A stretch of 64,000 nucleotides of DNA from Alkalicoccobacillus gibsonii (GCF_016798245.1 NZ_JAEUZA010000002.1:744001-808000); one strand, 5' to 3'; counted from the stretch's first letter, positions 42,234 through 50,540 are shown. Notes: a model not told the origin generated them from the letters alone. Numbers and translations: made by a program.

Positions 42234-43391
42234 ATGAGAGTTACTCAACAAATGCTTTCAGCTAATACAATGAGGCATATTAACCAAGGATATTCGCAGT
42301 TAGGAAAGCTACAGGATCAATTAACAACTGGAAAGCGGATTACGCGTGTATCTCAAGACCCGGTTATTGCGATGAAGGGTTTACAGCACAGACAAGCTTC
42401 AGCCGAGATTAGTCAGTTTAAACGAAACATATCAGAAGCCCAAAACTGGCTAGACCATTCAGAAGGCGTATTAGATCAGGGAGCGCAGATTTTAAAGCGA
42501 ATCTCAGATCTAACCATTCAAGCATCGAATGATACGTACGATGAAGGACAACGCGATAATATAGCAAAAGAGATCGGTCAGCTTAAACAATATATGCAGG
42601 ATCTCGGGAATTCTAAAGTAGATAATCGCTATTTATTTAATGGAGCGAATACAGACACAGCACCTATTCAGAAGGATGCCGTCATTGCAATGGGAATCGG
42701 CCCTCTTTTAGAGGGGGCAAATGCTGAAGAGTACACGGTTGTGTACAACAATCAAAGCTTTCGTTTTGTAGAAGGTGAAGATGGGACGTATGTTTTTCAA
42801 GATATACGTCAGATCGGTCAGGAGTTGGATGAAGACGATCGTGTGTTACTTACAATCAACTTCGAAGACGAGGAGAATCCCTCTATCACTTTCAGCAGTC
42901 CAGCAAATGGTGGAACCATAGAAGAAGTAGAGGTAAACCAGCTAGCCACTATTGAGAACCGAGCGATCTCCATGAACACACAGGATGTAACAATTGAAGT
43001 AAATAAAGGCATTCACATTCCAGTTAATGTTCAGGGAAGTGACCTTTTTTCCGCAGAATTATTTGGAGAGATCACTCGTTTAGAAGCGATCTTAAAGGAC
43101 CCTAACACAACAGGGGAAGATCTGACGTCTTTTATTACAAGTATCGATCAGCATCACTCTAATTTCGTATCAGAGAGGTCGGAAGTAGGTGTACGATTAA
43201 ATCGTATTGAAATGATGACCAATCGACTAGAAGATCAAGATGCAAATTTAAAAAAGATGATGACAAACAATGAAGATGTGGATATTGAAGAAACGATCAT
43301 GAATTTAATTATGGCTGAAAATGTTCATCGTATTGCTATGTCTTCAGGCGCTCGTATCATTCAACCTTCCCTTATGGACTTCTTAAGGTAG
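42234..43391 (+). CDS. flgL: Flagellar hook-associated protein 3
   Basis: The second hook-filament junction protein, flagellin-like at both ends. The N-terminus MRVTQQMLSANTMRHINQGY, LTTGKRITRVSQDPVIAMKG near residue 32 and the C-terminal LIMAENVHRIAMSSGARIIQ segment are typical. At 385 aa it is longer than B. subtilis FlgL (298) because of a central acidic insertion of roughly 90 residues. GGGAGGA precedes the ATG. Confidence 0.93.
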   Translation: MRVTQQMLSANTMRHINQGYSQLGKLQDQLTTGKRITRVSQDPVIAMKGLQHRQASAEISQFKRNISEAQNWLDHSEGVLDQGAQILKRISDLTIQASNDTYDEGQRDNIAKEIGQLKQYMQDLGNSKVDNRYLFNGANTDTAPIQKDAVIAMGIGPLLEGANAEEYTVVYNNQSFRFVEGEDGTYVFQDIRQIGQELDEDDRVLLTINFEDEENPSITFSSPANGGTIEEVEVNQLATIENRAISMNTQDVTIEVNKGIHIPVNVQGSDLFSAELFGEITRLEAILKDPNTTGEDLTSFITSIDQHHSNFVSERSEVGVRLNRIEMMTNRLEDQDANLKKMMTNNEDVDIEETIMNLIMAENVHRIAMSSGARIIQPSLMDFLR

Positions 43392-43397
43392 GTTGGT

Positions 43398-43958
43398 ATG
43401 ATCACGAGTCAAATTCAGATTCAAACCACTGATGCTAAGCTACAGATGAGAACCTCTCGACCATCTATGAAAATGGAACAAGGGCCAGCTGATTTAAAGA
43501 TTCATAAAAGCGGTTCAGACACGCTTAAGATCAGCCAAGAAGCAGCGACATTATTTATCGATCAGACAAAGGCTTTTGCGGAAGCAAATTTAAAGCCAAC
43601 GACTCAGTTAGCTGCTGAATGGGCAGCAAAAGGTCAAGCGTCAGCGAGTGAATATGTAGCGGCAAAGGCTCAAGAAGGAAAGCAATTGACGAGAATCGAA
43701 CGAGGCGTTACATTTGCAAGACTAGCAGAGCAGCAGAATCAAGCAGCACCTCCCTCAAGCACGATTGCATATATGCCGCATTCAATTGATCGTGTGAAGA
43801 TACAAGTGCAACCAGGAAAACTCCAAATAGACGCACCAAATTCAGAGCTTTCCATCCAAGTAACTCCTACCCCGGTTAAGTTGGATATACCTAAGTGGAC
43901 GATCACCCAACAGATGGTTCAGCAACCATCGATTTCATTCAAAATAGACCAAGCATAA
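43398..43958 (+). CDS. yviE: YviE-like protein (DUF6470 family)
   Basis: A 186-aa soluble protein with the pattern typical of the yviE family in flagellar operons: an N-terminal beta-rich IQIQTTDAKLQMRTSRPSM, a central helical region (AAKAQEGKQLTRIERGVTFA) and a C-terminal repeat of the first motif (IQVQPGKLQIDA, ELSIQVTPTPVKLDI). Function is unknown. It starts 6 nt after flgL and lies before fliW, as in B. subtilis, but here an extra gene on the other strand intervenes. Confidence 0.85.
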   Translation: MITSQIQIQTTDAKLQMRTSRPSMKMEQGPADLKIHKSGSDTLKISQEAATLFIDQTKAFAEANLKPTTQLAAEWAAKGQASASEYVAAKAQEGKQLTRIERGVTFARLAEQQNQAAPPSSTIAYMPHSIDRVKIQVQPGKLQIDAPNSELSIQVTPTPVKLDIPKWTITQQMVQQPSISFKIDQA

Positions 43959-43961
43959 AAA

Positions 43962-44000
43962 AAGAAACAGCAGCCATAGGAGAGTAGGCTGCTGTTTCTT
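43962..44000 (-). terminator. Terminator between yviE and the opposite-strand gene
   Basis: A perfect 14-base stem (AAGAAACAGCAGCC and complement) with an 11-nt loop. On the minus strand it is followed by a run of T, on the plus strand by a poor one, so it mainly serves the minus-strand gene and perhaps the flgM-yviE transcript too. Confidence 0.75.
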
Positions 44001-44017
44001 ATCGATCCAAACCAATA

Positions 44018-44054
44018 TCCGATAATAAAGAATACTCAAACAATAATTATCGGA
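44018..44054. other. Nine-base inverted repeat next to the minus-strand gene end
   Basis: TCCGATAAT (44018-44026) and ATTATCGGA (44046-44054) are perfect complements around a 19-nt loop, immediately after the stop of the minus-strand gene. It has no T tract on either side. Confidence 0.6.
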
Positions 44055-44061
44055 CCATCAC

Positions 44062-44640
44062 CTACAGCCCGAGGATAGAACGATAAAAGTGTGATGCCAT
44101 GTTCAATGCTGATTCTGCTGTTACCTGTAAGTCATCAAACAAATAAGGTTGTCGCGTGTTTCCAATCACTCTCTCGAAAGATAGTGTTAAATCTGGTGGC
44201 GGGGACTTAACAGGAATGGTTTCAAGAGGGAAGAATGGATACACCATAAATTCACGGACGTCAGTAGAATCAAGATAGTTGAAGGTCTTAACAATTATGC
44301 GATGTGTTGGATCGTAGATGATGATTCCACAAACATTCAATGGTTGTGAGCTGACTCTGTCGAGTGCCGAAAACGCGTCTGACAGGGACTGAATAAATTG
44401 TGGGCTTTGGTAAAATTCTTTTCTAACATGCGCAATAACGAGTAACGAATGGGATTTCTGCTCGCACTGAACAAATAGGCTTGCAGAGTGGTTCGATCCT
44501 ACTCTAAACGTTTCTTGCATTTCGCCCGTGAATAAACAATTATCCTCATATGAATAGAATGAGCTTGGAATACGCCAGGAATCATAACAGAACAAGTGCG
44601 CAGAGTGCTGGTATTGGTTTGAAAGTGAGGTAATAGTCAC
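44062..44640 (-). CDS. Unrecognised 192-aa protein on the opposite strand within the flagellar cluster
   Basis: A soluble-looking protein with no signal peptide or membrane segment. It has alternating beta-type and helical stretches (SASLFVQCEQKSHSLLVIAH in the first half, VCGIIIYDPTHRIIVKTFNY in the second) and several aromatic and Pro residues, suggesting a compact alpha/beta domain. I cannot assign a family. The GTG start is well supported by AAAGGAG 8 nt upstream, and its 3' end has its own terminator, so it is a real gene. It is divergent from fliW and convergent with yviE, a position empty in B. subtilis. Codon use looks like its neighbours. Confidence 0.75.
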   Translation of the reverse strand: MTITSLSNQYQHSAHLFCYDSWRIPSSFYSYEDNCLFTGEMQETFRVGSNHSASLFVQCEQKSHSLLVIAHVRKEFYQSPQFIQSLSDAFSALDRVSSQPLNVCGIIIYDPTHRIIVKTFNYLDSTDVREFMVYPFFPLETIPVKSPPPDLTLSFERVIGNTRQPYLFDDLQVTAESALNMASHFYRSILGL

Positions 44641-44770
44641 GAGGTGTACTCCTTTTGTAATGCGTAAATTACAGGGCTATAGTAGTAGATTCAACATAAG
44701 ACGCCAAAACCCTTCAACTTTTTTCAAAATAATGAACTTTTTTGGAATTTACTTATGAATGAATCTTCTC

Positions 44771-44800
44771 TTGATTGTTATCGGTTTGTTTCCCTATACT
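44771..44800 (+). promoter_or_regulatory. Sigma-A promoter of fliW-csrA
   Basis: TTGATT (44771-44776), an 18-nt spacer and TATACT (44795-44800), 33 nt before the fliW start. Confidence 0.6.
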
Positions 44801-44833
44801 TTAGAGGATGACAAGAAAAAAAGGATGAGTGAT

Positions 44834-45277
44834 TTGAATATACAATCAAAATATTTCGGTGAGGTAACGATTTCTGAAGATGAATTGATTAACATGCCTA
44901 CTGGGTTACCTGCTTTTGAGAACCTAAAAACCTTTGTATTACTTCCATTTGACAAAGGCACACCTTTCTATGTGTTGCAATCTGTCCAAACCCCAGAAGT
45001 AGCCTTTATTACGGTTTCCCCTTTTCAATATATGCCTGATTATCAAGTTGAATTATCCGAATCAACCATCACTCAGCTTGAAATCAAGCAAGAAGCAGAC
45101 GTTGCTGTTTACGTTCTATTAACTGTTCAAAATCCGTTCGATCAAACAACTGCAAATCTTCAAGCTCCAGTAATCATTAATACGGTTTCAAAGATTGGAA
45201 AACAAGTGTTTACAAATGATTCAATTTATCATACAAAGCATGCACTGTTTGAACCTGTTAAAAAGGGGAGTGAGTAA
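44834..45277 (+). CDS. fliW: Flagellar assembly factor FliW
   Basis: Binds CsrA and, in B. subtilis, flagellin, so linking flagellin level to hag translation. [20 protein letters not shown] near residue 8 and FVLLPF near residue 36 match FliW, and the length (147 aa) is typical. The TTG at 44834 aligns with the family N-terminus (MNIQSKYFG) and has AAGGA 8 nt upstream; ATG 44825 is too close to that site and a still earlier ATG lies ahead of the promoter. It is followed directly by csrA. Confidence 0.92.
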   Translation: MNIQSKYFGEVTISEDELINMPTGLPAFENLKTFVLLPFDKGTPFYVLQSVQTPEVAFITVSPFQYMPDYQVELSESTITQLEIKQEADVAVYVLLTVQNPFDQTTANLQAPVIINTVSKIGKQVFTNDSIYHTKHALFEPVKKGSE

Positions 45278-45278
45278 T

Positions 45279-45515
45279 ATGCTAGTACTCACACGAAAGA
45301 AGAACGAACATATTCAAATTGGTGAAGACATTTCTATATCAATCTTGGCAATTGAAGGAGAGCAAGTAAAGCTAGGAATCAATGCCCCAAGACACATTGA
45401 TATACATAGAAAAGAAATTTATTTAGCGATTCAACAAGAAAATACCGAAGCGGTCAATCAACTGTCTCTAGACCAATTGAAAGAAGTCCTACCAAAGTTG
45501 CATATTGATAGGTAA
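45279..45515 (+). CDS. csrA: Carbon storage regulator, translational repressor CsrA
   Basis: A 78-aa RNA-binding homodimer that represses hag translation in Bacillus. [18 protein letters not shown] at the N-terminus and [19 protein letters not shown] near residue 29 are diagnostic. GGGGAGTGAG precedes the ATG by about 5 nt, and the gene begins 1 nt after fliW. The expected target gene hag does not follow here. Confidence 0.95.
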   Translation: MLVLTRKKNEHIQIGEDISISILAIEGEQVKLGINAPRHIDIHRKEIYLAIQQENTEAVNQLSLDQLKEVLPKLHIDR

Positions 45516-45519
45516 GTCT

Positions 45520-45546
45520 TAAGCGAATGATATGGGTGTCCGATAA
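45520..45546 (+). promoter_or_regulatory. Sigma-D-like promoter between csrA and flaG
   Basis: TAAG (45520-45523), 15-nt spacer and TCCGATAA (45539-45546), close to the sigma-D consensus TAAA-N15-GCCGATAT. It sits where the hag promoter lies in B. subtilis. Confidence 0.55.
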
Positions 45547-45591
45547 AGCTAGTAGATGCAATTACAGTCTACTAATGAGGAGTATGTGAAC

Positions 45592-45942
45592 ATGGACATT
45601 CATTCAAATTCAGCTATTCCAGATGTCGTTCGATCTCAACCTGTTGTGAAGTCGGACCTAAAGCAAAAACCACCAGAACAAAACAGGGTAAGCGCACCAT
45701 TTAGTCAACAAGCGATCACGGAATCAACGATAGACAATCAAATTGATAGTATGAATGATTTACTTAGCACCACTCCAACTTCAATTAAATTTAACATGCA
45801 CAAAGATTTAGACCGGATTTATGTTCAAGTAGTAGACCAGCAAACAAAAGAAGTCGTAAAAGAGATTCCACCAGAGGAATTTCTCGATATGGTTGCATCT
45901 ATGTTAAAAAACGCTGGACTAATTGTAGATGAACGAGTATAA
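45592..45942 (+). CDS. flaG: FlaG family flagellar protein
   Basis: A 116-aa protein of the FlaG (YvyC) family, found before fliD in many flagellar clusters; members influence filament length. The N-terminal half is disordered, and the conserved C-terminal domain is IKFNMHKDLDRIYVQVVDQQ followed by TKEVVKEIPPEEFLDMVASM. GAGGAG lies 9 nt before the ATG at 45592; in-frame GTG 45586 is too close. A terminator follows. Confidence 0.9.
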   Translation: MDIHSNSAIPDVVRSQPVVKSDLKQKPPEQNRVSAPFSQQAITESTIDNQIDSMNDLLSTTPTSIKFNMHKDLDRIYVQVVDQQTKEVVKEIPPEEFLDMVASMLKNAGLIVDERV

Positions 45943-45943
45943 G

Positions 45944-45974
45944 AGAGCGCATAAAAAGTGACGCTCTTTTTTTG
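45944..45974 (+). terminator. Terminator after flaG
   Basis: AGAGCG and CGCTCT form a 6-base stem with a 12-nt loop, followed by seven T or more. Confidence 0.75.
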
Positions 45975-45981
45975 TTTTCAC

Positions 45982-46008
45982 TTAAGCTCTCATTTAGAAA
46001 GCCGATAT
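45982..46008 (+). promoter_or_regulatory. Sigma-D promoter of fliDST
   Basis: A perfect GCCGATAT -10 at 46001-46008. The -35 is TTAA at 45982 (15-nt spacer) or TAAG at 45983 (14-nt spacer). It is 40 nt before fliD. Confidence 0.8.
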
Positions 46009-46047
46009 TAAAGATAGCGAATAAAACTTACGAGGTGAATACAATTG

Positions 46048-48033
46048 ATGCGTTTGAGCGGTATGGCTACAGGAATGGATATTGATCAAATCGTAAAAGA
46101 CTTAATGAGAGCAGAACGGATGCCTCTAAATAAAATAGTGAAAAAACAATCGACACTTGAATGGAAGATGGAAGATTATCGTGAAATCAACCTTAAACTA
46201 CGCACATTCAGTGACTCGATTTTTGATACAATGATGAGAAGCTCTGTCATGAAAAAAAGAACGGTACAGAGTTCAAATTCAGACTTAATAACAGCGACAG
46301 CAAGTTCGAATATTGGGAATACATCGTTTTCGATATCGAAAGTGGAGCGGTTGGCTACATCGGCATCTAATAAAAGTGTAGGTTCAGTTTTTAAAAGTGA
46401 TGCAGAACTTAAAACGTCTACATCTTCATTAAAAGACCTTAATGGTTCATTTGCTGAAGGTTTCGAATGGAAAACAGGTGGAATCCGTAACGAAAAGTTC
46501 TCACTTAAAGCTGGTGAAAAAGAAGCCCAGTTAAAAGCTTCACCTTTAGACAAAGAGAGTATAGTAGTAAAAATTAACGGAAAAACAATGGAAGTGGTCG
46601 GTGATGAGGTTACTGAGCTTGGTGAAGGTCAAGTAAGAATCAGTGGTGATAAACTTTCATTTCATGAAGGATTTAATAGCAATGCTACAGTGGATGTTAC
46701 CTATGCCGCAGAAAAAGCCGAAAAAGCTTTCACTTACACAGCGCCTGCTGAGGGAGCAAAGCCTAAGGCTGTCTTTAATGTTGGGGTTAAAAATATTAGT
46801 GATGTAGTAATAAAAACCAAAGATGCAACAATTAGTGATGCTGACTACGAAGTAAATGAAAAGACCGGACAAATTACTTTTAAAGAAGGATTGGAACCTA
46901 AAGATAATATAACAATAGAATATACTCAAGAATATACAACGGCTGGCGTAGACACTGTGAACGATAAGAATGAAACCGTTCATGCAAGATTTCTTTTCAC
47001 GGACTCCCAATCACTTGATTCTGTGATGAAGAGTTTTAATGATTCAAACGCTGGAGTCAATATGTTTTTTGACGATCATACGGGGCAGATCTCAGTTACG
47101 CGTAAGGAGACTGGGGTTTATAATGCAGGGAAAGAAATGGTCTTTTCAGGTTCGTTTATGACAGAGACTCTTAAACTGAAGAATGAAAACGAAAAATCAG
47201 GCTCCAACGCCTCCTTCACTGTCAACGGTCTCGAAACCGAACGCCGCACAAATACCTTCACCATCAGCGGTATGACGGTTACACTTAAAGATACATTTAC
47301 TGAAGGAAAAGCTGTTACTTTAAATGCTTCAACAGACGTAGATTCTGTAGTCGACACAGTCAAAGAGTTTGTTAAAAAATACAATGAACTTCTTGAGCAT
47401 GTAAATGGAAAGTTAACAGAAACACGTAATCGTGACTTTGATCCGTTAACGGAGGAAGAGCGTGACGGACTATCTGATAAGGAAGCGGAGCGCTGGGAAG
47501 AAAAAGCACGAGCAGGTCATCTGCGTAATGATCCATTGCTTAGAGGAAGCTTTGATCAAATGCGCCAAGTACTGTATCAGCCAGTGAATACAGGAACAGA
47601 TACTGAGTTTACCCATTTATCTGCAATTGGGATTACGACGTCGAGCGACTATATGTCGAGAGGCAAATTGGAGATTAATGAGGACAAGCTAAGGGCGGCG
47701 ATTGAGAAGGACCCTGATGGGGTGTTTGATCTTTTTAATGCTGATGGTGCAACGCCAGGGGAGCAAGGAATTGCCAGAAGGCTCCGAAACTCGATTTCTA
47801 CAACTGTTGATTCGATTTCCAAAACAGCAGGTGGTGCTGGGTACGCACAGAATCATCAATTTGCGATTGGTCGCGAGTTAAATGATATCGATAAACGAAT
47901 TAAAACGTTTGAGATGAGATTAGAACAAAAAGAAAAACGGTATTGGGCACAGTTTAATGCCATGGAGGCGGCAGTCCAACGAGCAAACAACCAAGGGGAC
48001 ATGCTTATGTCGCAGCTGATGGGTAATGGTTGA
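46048..48033 (+). CDS. fliD: Flagellar filament capping protein FliD
   Basis: Forms the cap at the filament tip that folds incoming flagellin. The N-terminal domain MRLSGMATGMDIDQIVKDLM and the C-terminal coiled coil (LNDIDKRIKTFEMRLEQKEK, then AQFNAMEAAVQRAN) are typical. At 661 aa it is longer than B. subtilis FliD (about 500); the extra length is a central region, about residues 200-330, with repeated beta-type units such as DADYEVNEKTGQITFKEG. GAGGTGA precedes TTG 46045 by 6 nt and ATG 46048 by 9; the ATG is taken. Confidence 0.93.
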   Translation: MRLSGMATGMDIDQIVKDLMRAERMPLNKIVKKQSTLEWKMEDYREINLKLRTFSDSIFDTMMRSSVMKKRTVQSSNSDLITATASSNIGNTSFSISKVERLATSASNKSVGSVFKSDAELKTSTSSLKDLNGSFAEGFEWKTGGIRNEKFSLKAGEKEAQLKASPLDKESIVVKINGKTMEVVGDEVTELGEGQVRISGDKLSFHEGFNSNATVDVTYAAEKAEKAFTYTAPAEGAKPKAVFNVGVKNISDVVIKTKDATISDADYEVNEKTGQITFKEGLEPKDNITIEYTQEYTTAGVDTVNDKNETVHARFLFTDSQSLDSVMKSFNDSNAGVNMFFDDHTGQISVTRKETGVYNAGKEMVFSGSFMTETLKLKNENEKSGSNASFTVNGLETERRTNTFTISGMTVTLKDTFTEGKAVTLNASTDVDSVVDTVKEFVKKYNELLEHVNGKLTETRNRDFDPLTEEERDGLSDKEAERWEEKARAGHLRNDPLLRGSFDQMRQVLYQPVNTGTDTEFTHLSAIGITTSSDYMSRGKLEINEDKLRAAIEKDPDGVFDLFNADGATPGEQGIARRLRNSISTTVDSISKTAGGAGYAQNHQFAIGRELNDIDKRIKTFEMRLEQKEKRYWAQFNAMEAAVQRANNQGDMLMSQLMGNG

Positions 48034-48062
48034 TTTTAATTAGAAGAGGAGTTGGAATGAGA

Positions 48063-48463
48063 TGGCCGTATCAACAATGCAATCAGCATATAAACAAAAT
48101 GCATTAAATACAGCAAGTCCAGGAGAGCTTACACTAATGCTTTATAATGGCTGCTTAAAATTCATTCATCAAGCCGACAAAGCGATGGTTGAGAACGATG
48201 TTGAACGAAGAAATATGTACTTAACTAAAGCACAAAATATTATTCGCGAGTTAATGGTAACGTTAAAAGCAGAGGATGAAGTAGGAAAGAATATGAACAG
48301 AATGTATGAATTTATTCTTTCAAAACTCATTGATGCTAATGTGAAAAACGACCAGCAGGCATTAAAGGATGCAGAAGGATTTGTTATAGAATTTCGAGAT
48401 ACCTGGAAGCAGGTTATTCAAATTGACCGTCAAAAGCGACATGGGTCTGGCGGACAGGCCTAA
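48063..48463 (+). CDS. fliS: Flagellar export chaperone FliS
   Basis: A helical chaperone (about 133 aa) that binds flagellin and keeps it unfolded for export. YKQNALNTASPGELTLMLYN near residue 10 and the FIHQADKAM helix are typical. AGAGGAG lies upstream of the first codon (ATG GCC GTA). Its stop overlaps the start of the next gene. It is made although no flagellin gene is in the window. Confidence 0.9.
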
Positions 48464-48822
48464 TGTCAATTTTAACTCAGCTCTTTAAACAGACGGCTGA
48501 GCTCCAAAAACATGTTGATTCAGGTCTTCCGTCAGGTGATGATGAGCGAATGGCTTTTATACAGACATTAGATGAGGGCTTAATCGAACGAGGAAGACTG
48601 ATTGAGCAGTTAGCGGATGACTCGAAGGACCCAGCAATGGATGAGTTGAGAGATGAGGTTATCAAGCAAAATAAAACCTTTCAAGCGAATCTCCTTATAC
48701 TTCAACAACTCATTCGAAATGATTTGCATCAGCTTCACCTTAAGAAAGAGACAGGTCGAAAGTACGAGCAACCATATGAAGGCATGACAGACGGAGCTTT
48801 CTTTGATAAAAGAGGCGTATAA
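48463..48822 (+). CDS. fliT: FliT-like flagellar chaperone
   Basis: A 119-aa helical protein in the FliT position, starting inside the fliS stop (TAATG). It has the alternating helical pattern expected (QLFKQTAELQKHVDS, then LIERGRLIEQLAD, then LRDEVIKQNKTFQANLLILQ). FliT proteins in relatives assist FliD export. Sequence conservation is low in this family, so the call rests mostly on position and size. Confidence 0.78.
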   Translation: MSILTQLFKQTAELQKHVDSGLPSGDDERMAFIQTLDEGLIERGRLIEQLADDSKDPAMDELRDEVIKQNKTFQANLLILQQLIRNDLHQLHLKKETGRKYEQPYEGMTDGAFFDKRGV

Positions 48823-48823
48823 C

Positions 48824-48862
48824 AAAAGCGTGGAAATCAGTTATCTGGTCTCCACGCTTTTT
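48824..48862. terminator. Bidirectional terminator between fliT and the lipoprotein gene
   Basis: AAAAGCGTGGA pairs with TCCACGCTTTT around a 16-nt loop; A and T runs on the two sides allow use from either strand, and the flanking genes converge. Confidence 0.88.
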
Positions 48863-48865
48863 GAA

Positions 48866-49834
48866 TTACTCGTTATCGCTTTCTTCTTCTGTTGATTCCC
48901 ATTCTCCGCCCATGCTGCCAAGATCTTCTTCAGTCATTTCAACTGCGTTATCAAGCGCTTCACTTGGCACAGTTATTTCATCAATCTCATTAAATTTATC
49001 AAAAATACCGTTTGAAACTTGAGAAATCTTAATTGAATCGCCTTCAGAATCCATTTCCATATCAAGGTTCATTTTCATCTCTTCTTGATAGTAAGTTTCC
49101 TTATTGATATAAAGGACATAATCGAGTTTAGAAATGTTCATCCCTTCGAAAAGCTGATCCGTTTCAGCTTGCATTGTGGCATCCGTTTCAGCATTTGCTA
49201 ATTCTTGAGCTAGGTCCTTCAAATCGTTTCCTGATCCGTTAATTGTTAATGCATAACGATCGCCATCTTCTTCAACAGTAATATCATCAGCAAAGTTGAG
49301 TAGTGTTTCAAGCTGCTCATCTGGTGACATTTCTAAATCTTCGATGTCATTCATACCAATTAAATCTCCAGACATTTTAATCCACATGTCTTGAGTAGGC
49401 TCATACGTATAGATTTCACCATCTACAAAATATTGCTCCATATCTAATACTTCACCAGTCATTGGATCTGGTGTTTGAACAACTTGATAGAAAGAAAGTG
49501 GTTTCTGAATGGCGTCCATTTTTAAATTGGTTGACGTTTTAAGTGGTTCCTCGCCTTCCATTTCAATGTCCTGATCCATTGTAAAGTCCATGCTGAAGCT
49601 TTCAACATCATTCATTACATTAATGGATTGCTCAAGAATTGACTTAGCATCTTCCGTGCTGTTTTCTTCTTCAGTCTCTTCAGTTGCATCTTCTTGAGTA
49701 CCTTCGTCACTAGCTGCTACTTCTGTCTCACTGTTAGCGTCATCGTTCTCCTCTGTTGTTGCATCATTGCTGCCGCATGCAACCAAAGCTACAGTGCACG
49801 CTAATCCTGTTACTAGCCATTTGATCTTTTTCAT
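48866..49834 (-). CDS. DUF6612-type lipoprotein
   Basis: A 322-aa lipoprotein: signal peptide with lipobox VAC (Cys near residue 20), then a 45-residue linker made almost only of Asp, Glu, Ser, Thr and Ala, then a beta-rich domain with repeated motifs (MDFTMDQDIEMEGEEPLKTS, later LDYVLYINKETYYQEEMKMN) resembling the LolA-like fold of DUF6612 proteins. Function is unknown; a scaffold for lipid or peptide binding is conceivable. GGGGGA precedes the ATG by about 8 nt. The extreme acidity suits an extracellular protein at high pH. Confidence 0.8.
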   Translation of the reverse strand: MKKIKWLVTGLACTVALVACGSNDATTEENDDANSETEVAASDEGTQEDATEETEEENSTEDAKSILEQSINVMNDVESFSMDFTMDQDIEMEGEEPLKTSTNLKMDAIQKPLSFYQVVQTPDPMTGEVLDMEQYFVDGEIYTYEPTQDMWIKMSGDLIGMNDIEDLEMSPDEQLETLLNFADDITVEEDGDRYALTINGSGNDLKDLAQELANAETDATMQAETDQLFEGMNISKLDYVLYINKETYYQEEMKMNLDMEMDSEGDSIKISQVSNGIFDKFNEIDEITVPSEALDNAVEMTEEDLGSMGGEWESTEEESDNE

Positions 49835-49892
49835 GTTAATTCCCCCATGTTGTTAATTAATCTCAGACATAAATACCTTTTTCAATTACCCT

Positions 49893-49920
49893 ATAATATG
49901 AAAATCAAACCAACTTTCAA
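49893..49920 (-). promoter_or_regulatory. Likely sigma-A promoter of the lipoprotein gene
   Basis: On the minus strand TTGAAA (49920-49915) and TATTAT (49898-49893) with a 16-nt spacer. Confidence 0.45.
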
Positions 49921-50111
49921 CATGTAACATGGTACCAAACATACCCAATATAAACCAACAGGTAAAAGGTCTCATATTTCAAAATTCTATTTTTCTATAA
50001 ATCTACGAAAACTTTTCGACATTTTTTGCTAGTGTCTTAGAACATGTAAATAAGATGAAAAAACGTGTGAAACCCTTGATATAAAAGAAAGCGTTACCAG
50101 AAGTTATTTTG

Positions 50112-50146
50112 AAAATCGTCAGGAATCCTCAAACTTAGACGATTTT
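50112..50146. other. Inverted repeat upstream of the cold-shock gene promoter
   Basis: AAAATCGTC and GACGATTTT are perfect 9-base arms around a 17-nt loop that itself contains the palindrome AGGAATCCT. It ends 17 nt before the -35. The remaining gap 49921-50111 is AT-rich with nothing else I can name. Confidence 0.6.
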
Positions 50147-50162
50147 AGCCTTGCTATAGCGT

Positions 50163-50191
50163 TTGACATTAACATAGTGCACTGATATATT
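50163..50191 (+). promoter_or_regulatory. Sigma-A promoter of the cold-shock gene
   Basis: TTGACA (50163-50168), a 17-nt spacer and TATATT (50186-50191) with TG at -15/-14. It lies 50 nt before the start codon, leaving a short leader. Confidence 0.85.
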
Positions 50192-50240
50192 AAAAGCGTG
50201 GAAAGACCACATGAATTAAGTTACGAAGGGAATGTGAAGC

Positions 50241-50438
50241 ATGCAAGGAAAAGTAAAATGGTTTAATGCAGAAAAAGGATTTGGTTTCATCGAACGTGAA
50301 GATGGGGATGACGTATTCGTACACTTCTCAGCTATCAATGCAGAAGGATTCAAATCTCTTGACGAAGGTCAAGAAGTTGAGTTCGAAATCGTTGAAGGTG
50401 CTCGTGGACCTCAAGCTTCTAATGTCGAAAAGCTTTAA
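50241..50438 (+). CDS. cspB: Cold-shock protein, CspA/CspB family
   Basis: A 65-aa single-domain RNA chaperone. [20 protein letters not shown] contains RNP1 (KGFGFIE) and VFVHFSAI is RNP2. It binds single-stranded nucleic acid and helps translation at low temperature and generally. GAAGGGAATG precedes the ATG. It has its own strong promoter and a terminator. Which paralogue (CspB, CspC, CspD) it matches cannot be told by eye. Confidence 0.95.
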   Translation: MQGKVKWFNAEKGFGFIEREDGDDVFVHFSAINAEGFKSLDEGQEVEFEIVEGARGPQASNVEKL

Positions 50439-50483
50439 TTCACATTCCTGGGTTTAGGAAATGAATCATTGCTAAATAACTAC

Positions 50484-50510
50484 AAAACCTGTCTTCGGGC
50501 AGGTTTTTTT
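50484..50510 (+). terminator. Terminator of the cold-shock gene
   Basis: AAAACCTG pairs with CAGGTTTT around an 8-nt loop containing CTTCGG, followed by T. Confidence 0.9.
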
Positions 50511-50540
50511 GTTTTGTGAGTTTTCTAAATTTTTCATAAT

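Noticed and set aside
46657-47010. 117-codon antisense ORF within fliD
   Set aside because: No start signals; a mirror of the fliD codon pattern.
50086-50099. CcpA cre-like site AGAAAGCGTTACCA
   Set aside because: Two mismatches to TGWNANCGNTNWCA and no catabolic gene nearby; likely chance.
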